From: CAYLYP01 sp964387795
Lineage (GTDB): Bacteria; Bacteroidota; Bacteroidia; Bacteroidales; UBA7960
Direction: 5' to 3'
DNA length: 8,314 nt
Assembly (NCBI GenBank): GCA_964387795.1
Contig: CAYLYP010000112.1
Location: forward strand, 1-8,314
Shown here: piece after piece, positions 6,357 through 8,314 of the stretch
How the letters are laid out: the number at the start of each line of letters is the position of its first letter
Numbering within the stretch: the stretch's first letter is position 1
Translations under genes and position numbers: made by a program
The notes under the pieces: generated by a model
The model's input: the letters and a program-made list of their open reading frames with translations, nothing else
Databases searched by the model: none
What the model was told of the DNA's origin: nothing

Positions 6357-7310
6357 TTAAAGTGTTTTTTTTGCAATCTCAACAATATTATCTGCTTTAC
6401 CCATTGTATAAAGATGCACCACAGGAAAACCGGATTTAAACAAATCTGAGATCTGGGCAGAAGCCCATTCAATTCCTAATTGATGCACCTGTTTATTGTC
6501 ACTGCATTTATTTATTTCAGCAGCCAGATCGGAAGGGATGGTAAGACCAAAAGTCCTTGGCAACAAACTCAGATGGTCTTTTATTGCAACAGGCTTGATC
6601 CCCGGAATGATAGGAACCTTAATACCCTGTTTCCTGCAACGTTCAACAAACTGATAAAAGAGCTGGTTATCAAAAAACATTTGGGTAACAATATAATCAG
6701 CACCCTTATCAACCTTTTGTTTTAAGAAAGCAATATCATCAGTGATATTGGGAGATTCCTGATGTTTCTCAGGATAGCCGGCTACTCCTACAGAGAAATG
6801 GGTGGGTTCAGGGTTTTGAACGTATTGCTCCTGATATATCCCTTTATTCATGGCAACAATTTGTTCAAGAAGCTGTGCTGCATATTGATGTCCATCAGGT
6901 TTTGCAACAAACTTCCCGGTAATTTTATCTGCATCCCCCCTTACAGCCAATAGATTTCTTATTCCAAGGAAATCAAGGTCAATTAATGCATCTTCCGTTT
7001 CTTGTCGTGAAAAACCCCCACAAATAATATGAGGCACTACATCGACTTTGTATTTTGTTTGAATTGCTGCTGCGATGCCTACTGTTCCAGGTCTTTTCCT
7101 CACTACAGCAGGGATTTTTTTTCCATCAGCCTGAAGCTGATAAACAAGCTCTTCGCGATGGTAGGTAATATTAATATACGGAGGCTTGAACAAAATCAGT
7201 TGGTCAAGCGTTTCAAAAATACTTGCCATACTGCTCCCTTTTACCGGTGGTAAGAGTTCAAAAGAAATACTTCCTGAAGTAACAGCTGCCAGATGTTCGG
7301 GTATGGTCAT
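6357..7310 (-). CDS. metF: 5,10-methylenetetrahydrofolate reductase
   Basis: MetF reduces 5,10-methylene-THF to 5-methyl-THF with FAD and NAD(P)H, supplying the methyl group used by MetH. The 317-residue protein has the expected single TIM-barrel length. Visible signatures are ISFELLPP with the catalytic Glu at E18, LLAVRGDAD (121-128) with the flavin-site Asp at D126, GVAGYPEKH (175-183), VTQMFFDNQ (208-216) with substrate-binding Q210, and PIIPGIKPV (233-241). The LLPP form replaces the FFPP of enterobacterial enzymes. The stop codon (TAA, 6357-6359) is three bases from the metH ATG, so the two are almost certainly one transcript. Upstream lies a 351-nt gap after metX containing a terminator-like hairpin, which suggests that metF-metH has its own promoter, though I could not identify one. 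The ATG at 7308-7310 puts E18 at the normal distance from the N-terminus. Confidence 0.97.
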   Translation of the reverse strand: MTIPEHLAAVTSGSISFELLPPVKGSSMASIFETLDQLILFKPPYINITYHREELVYQLQADGKKIPAVVRKRPGTVGIAAAIQTKYKVDVVPHIICGGFSRQETEDALIDLDFLGIRNLLAVRGDADKITGKFVAKPDGHQYAAQLLEQIVAMNKGIYQEQYVQNPEPTHFSVGVAGYPEKHQESPNITDDIAFLKQKVDKGADYIVTQMFFDNQLFYQFVERCRKQGIKVPIIPGIKPVAIKDHLSLLPRTFGLTIPSDLAAEINKCSDNKQVHQLGIEWASAQISDLFKSGFPVVHLYTMGKADNIVEIAKKTL

Positions 7311-7347
7311 GGTCTTGTATTTTGAAGTATATTAATGTACTAACAAA

Positions 7348-7461
7348 TCAGTCAGCGCTTTTGTTGTCTTCTTTCTCATCAAAAAAAGCAATAAATTCAT
7401 ACAATTTGTAAGTAAGCTTCTGGATTTTCAAAAGATTTGGGATAATTATGTTTCCAATCAC
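7348..7461 (-). other. 37-codon open stretch with GTG start, possible small ORF or gene remnant
   Basis: From a GTG at 7459-7461 the - strand reads IGNIIIPNLLKIQ, then KLTYKLYEFIAFFDEKEDN, ending in a TGA at 7348-7350, 37 nt before the metF start. The composition (hydrophobic, then charged) looks protein-like, and the position would suit a leader or small protein. There is no good SD, and a run of this length is expected by chance in AT-rich DNA. Confidence 0.15.
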
Positions 7462-7478
7462 ATATCATCGTCCGGCCC

Positions 7479-7610
7479 TTAATATTGCTCTTCGATACGC
7501 TCATTTATAAAACCATCAAAGTCAGTTGGTTCCCTTAGGTAAAGGTTTAGCTTAGATTCACAATCATTTGTAAAAGAAGGGGCTAAAAAACACCTTTGTG
7601 TTTTTATACT
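7479..7610 (-). pseudogene. Coding-like open stretch without a start codon, possible gene remnant
   Basis: On the - strand 43 codons are open between a TGA (7611-7613) and a TAA (7479-7481). There is no ATG. The last part reads KLNLYLREPTDFDGFINER and ends IEEQY, a plausible C-terminus. With the next stretch (7348-7461, another frame) it could be debris of a gene once sitting between metX and metF. The start of the stretch overlaps the hairpin at 7585-7605, so it cannot be an intact gene. I recognise no family. Confidence 0.15.
7585..7605 (-). terminator. Terminator-like hairpin after metX, possibly bidirectional
   Basis: On the - strand AAAAACAC, loop AAAG, then GTGTTTTT forms an 8-bp stem with a T-run built into the descending arm plus one further T at 7585. 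It lies about 55 nt after the metX stop. The stem has only two G-C pairs, so it may be weak. By symmetry it can also act on the + strand. It implies that metX and metF-metH are at least partly separate transcripts. Confidence 0.5.
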
Positions 7611-7661
7611 TCAGCAAAAAGCATGCATCCTGGATTTCCCTTGTTTGTTAAACACAATGTA

Positions 7662-8314
7662 TTATGCTTCCTGCCAAAACTCAAGGATAAGGTTTTGTAT
7701 CATCTCGTTTTCAATCAAAAAGCCATCATGCCCAAAAGCAGAATCCATTATATAAAGACGGGCCTGGGGGATGAGTCTTGAAAGTTCTTCCTGCTCCGGT
7801 GGGGGAAAGAGAATATCGGATGAGACTCCCAGGACCAGGGTATTGGCTTTTATCCTTCCCAGCGCTTTTTCTGCCCCATCCCTTCCCCTGCCTACATGAT
7901 GTGAGTCCTGGCTTCGCGTTATGGAATAAAAACAATGGGATGAAAACCTTTTGCTTAATTTCTCCCCCTGATACCTTTGATATGACGAAGCCCTGAAACC
8001 AAGGGTCTTATGAATATCTTCCTCAGATTGTGTAATTACAAAAGCCTTATAGCCTCTGAAAGAAAGCATCCCTATAGCCCTTGCTGCCGCCAGTCCTGCT
8101 TTTCCACCATCAGGGTCACCTGAGAAAAAGCTGGCATCTGCTTCCATTGCCATTCGCTGGGCTTCATTAATGGCAATGCTCCATGGATTGGAATAATAGC
8201 TTGTTACCAATAGCACAAGATGTTGAATCCTGTCTGGCTGGGCAATTGCCCATTCCATTGCCTGAAATCCACCGATAGAACCCCCGATAAGTGTATGAAT
8301 CCTGTTTATGTTCA
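7662..8314 (-). CDS. metX: Homoserine O-acetyltransferase, 5' part outside the window
   Basis: MetX acetylates homoserine with acetyl-CoA, giving O-acetylhomoserine for sulfhydrylation to homocysteine, the MetH substrate. It is an alpha/beta-hydrolase enzyme of the cytosol. The open frame runs off the right edge: residues before the internal Met at 8256-8258 read NINRIHTLIGGSIGGFQA, containing the nucleophile elbow GGSIGG with Ser at 8277-8279, so that Met is not the start. Downstream come SYQRYQGEKLSKRF, DSHHVGRGRDGAEK, SSDILFPPPEQEEL with the triad Asp (codon at 7815-7817), and FGHDGFLIE with the triad His. All are MetX hallmarks, and the complete triad is present. The visible part is 217 codons including the stop; family members are usually 330-380 residues, so over 100 N-terminal residues are missing. 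It is followed by a hairpin at 7585-7605, then metF and metH on the same strand. Confidence 0.95.
   Translation of the reverse strand, partial: NINRIHTLIGGSIGGFQAMEWAIAQPDRIQHLVLLVTSYYSNPWSIAINEAQRMAMEADASFFSGDPDGGKAGLAAARAIGMLSFRGYKAFVITQSEEDIHKTLGFRASSYQRYQGEKLSKRFSSHCFYSITRSQDSHHVGRGRDGAEKALGRIKANTLVLGVSSDILFPPPEQEELSRLIPQARLYIMDSAFGHDGFLIENEMIQNLILEFWQEA

Larger units (their letters stand above)
7311..7661. other. 351-nt gap between metX and metF
   Basis: No complete gene is recognisable. The metX-proximal part holds a symmetric hairpin with T-runs (7585-7605). The rest has two successive short open stretches on the - strand with protein-like composition but in different frames (7479-7610 and 7348-7461). 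I looked for a SAM or cobalamin riboswitch in front of metF. AAGCGCTGACTGATTT on the - strand recalls the start of the SAM-II core, but the matching downstream AGCGC arm is absent. A promoter for metF-metH probably lies here, but no site matching TTTG plus TAnnTTTG at correct spacing was found. Confidence 0.5.

Noticed and set aside
7311..7370. SAM-II-like riboswitch start (AAGCGCTGACTGATTT on the - strand) in front of metF
   Set aside because: The matching 3' AGCGC pseudoknot arm and the A-rich GG tail are missing before the metF ATG; one similar segment is not enough.
7662..8258. metX starting at the internal Met at 8256-8258
   Set aside because: The frame continues upstream to the window edge and includes the nucleophile elbow GGSIGG, which is essential to the enzyme; the true start is outside.
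1..8314. CRISPR array, tRNA, rRNA or insertion sequence
   Set aside because: No regularly spaced repeats, no cloverleaf or rRNA-like segments, and no transposase coding sequence were seen on either strand.

Overview
The window most resembles a chromosomal segment of a Bacteroidota bacterium, possibly an anaerobic environmental one. The reasons are moderate-to-low GC, mostly weak Shine-Dalgarno signals, a DUF6090-like membrane protein (a family I associate with Bacteroidota), a DUF3795-like cysteine-rich protein (a family I associate with anaerobes), and a metX/metF/metH cluster with a B12-dependent methionine synthase. This assignment comes from family recognition alone; no database search was run.

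Layout. Positions 1-1748 read on the + strand. They hold the 3' end of a HepT-type HEPN ribonuclease toxin gene (1-175), an AT-rich gap of about 430 nt with several small dyads (176-605), a single-pass membrane protein of unknown function (606-1169), a short spacer with a hairpin, and a small 11-cysteine protein behind an unusually strong ribosome binding site (1314-1748). This half looks like accessory DNA: AT-rich, poorly characterised, with one 16-nt sequence recurring on both sides of the membrane-protein gene.

Positions 1777-8314 read on the - strand and are mostly core metabolism. In transcription order they are metX (homoserine O-acetyltransferase, 5' end outside the window), a 351-nt gap with a terminator-like hairpin, metF (methylenetetrahydrofolate reductase), metH (cobalamin-dependent methionine synthase, all four modules present, start codon three bases after the metF stop), a terminator-like hairpin, and a HAD-family phosphatase with Asn in place of the second catalytic Asp.

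How the genes work together. MetX activates homoserine for sulfur assimilation to homocysteine. MetF makes 5-methyltetrahydrofolate. MetH transfers that methyl group to homocysteine to form methionine. The tight metF-metH junction suggests co-translation of the methyl donor and the methyl transferase.

I found no convincing previously undescribed system. The items most worth a second look are the coding-like but ORF-poor metX-metF gap, the orphan cysteine-rich protein, the repeat around the DUF6090-like gene, and the HepT gene cut by the left edge.
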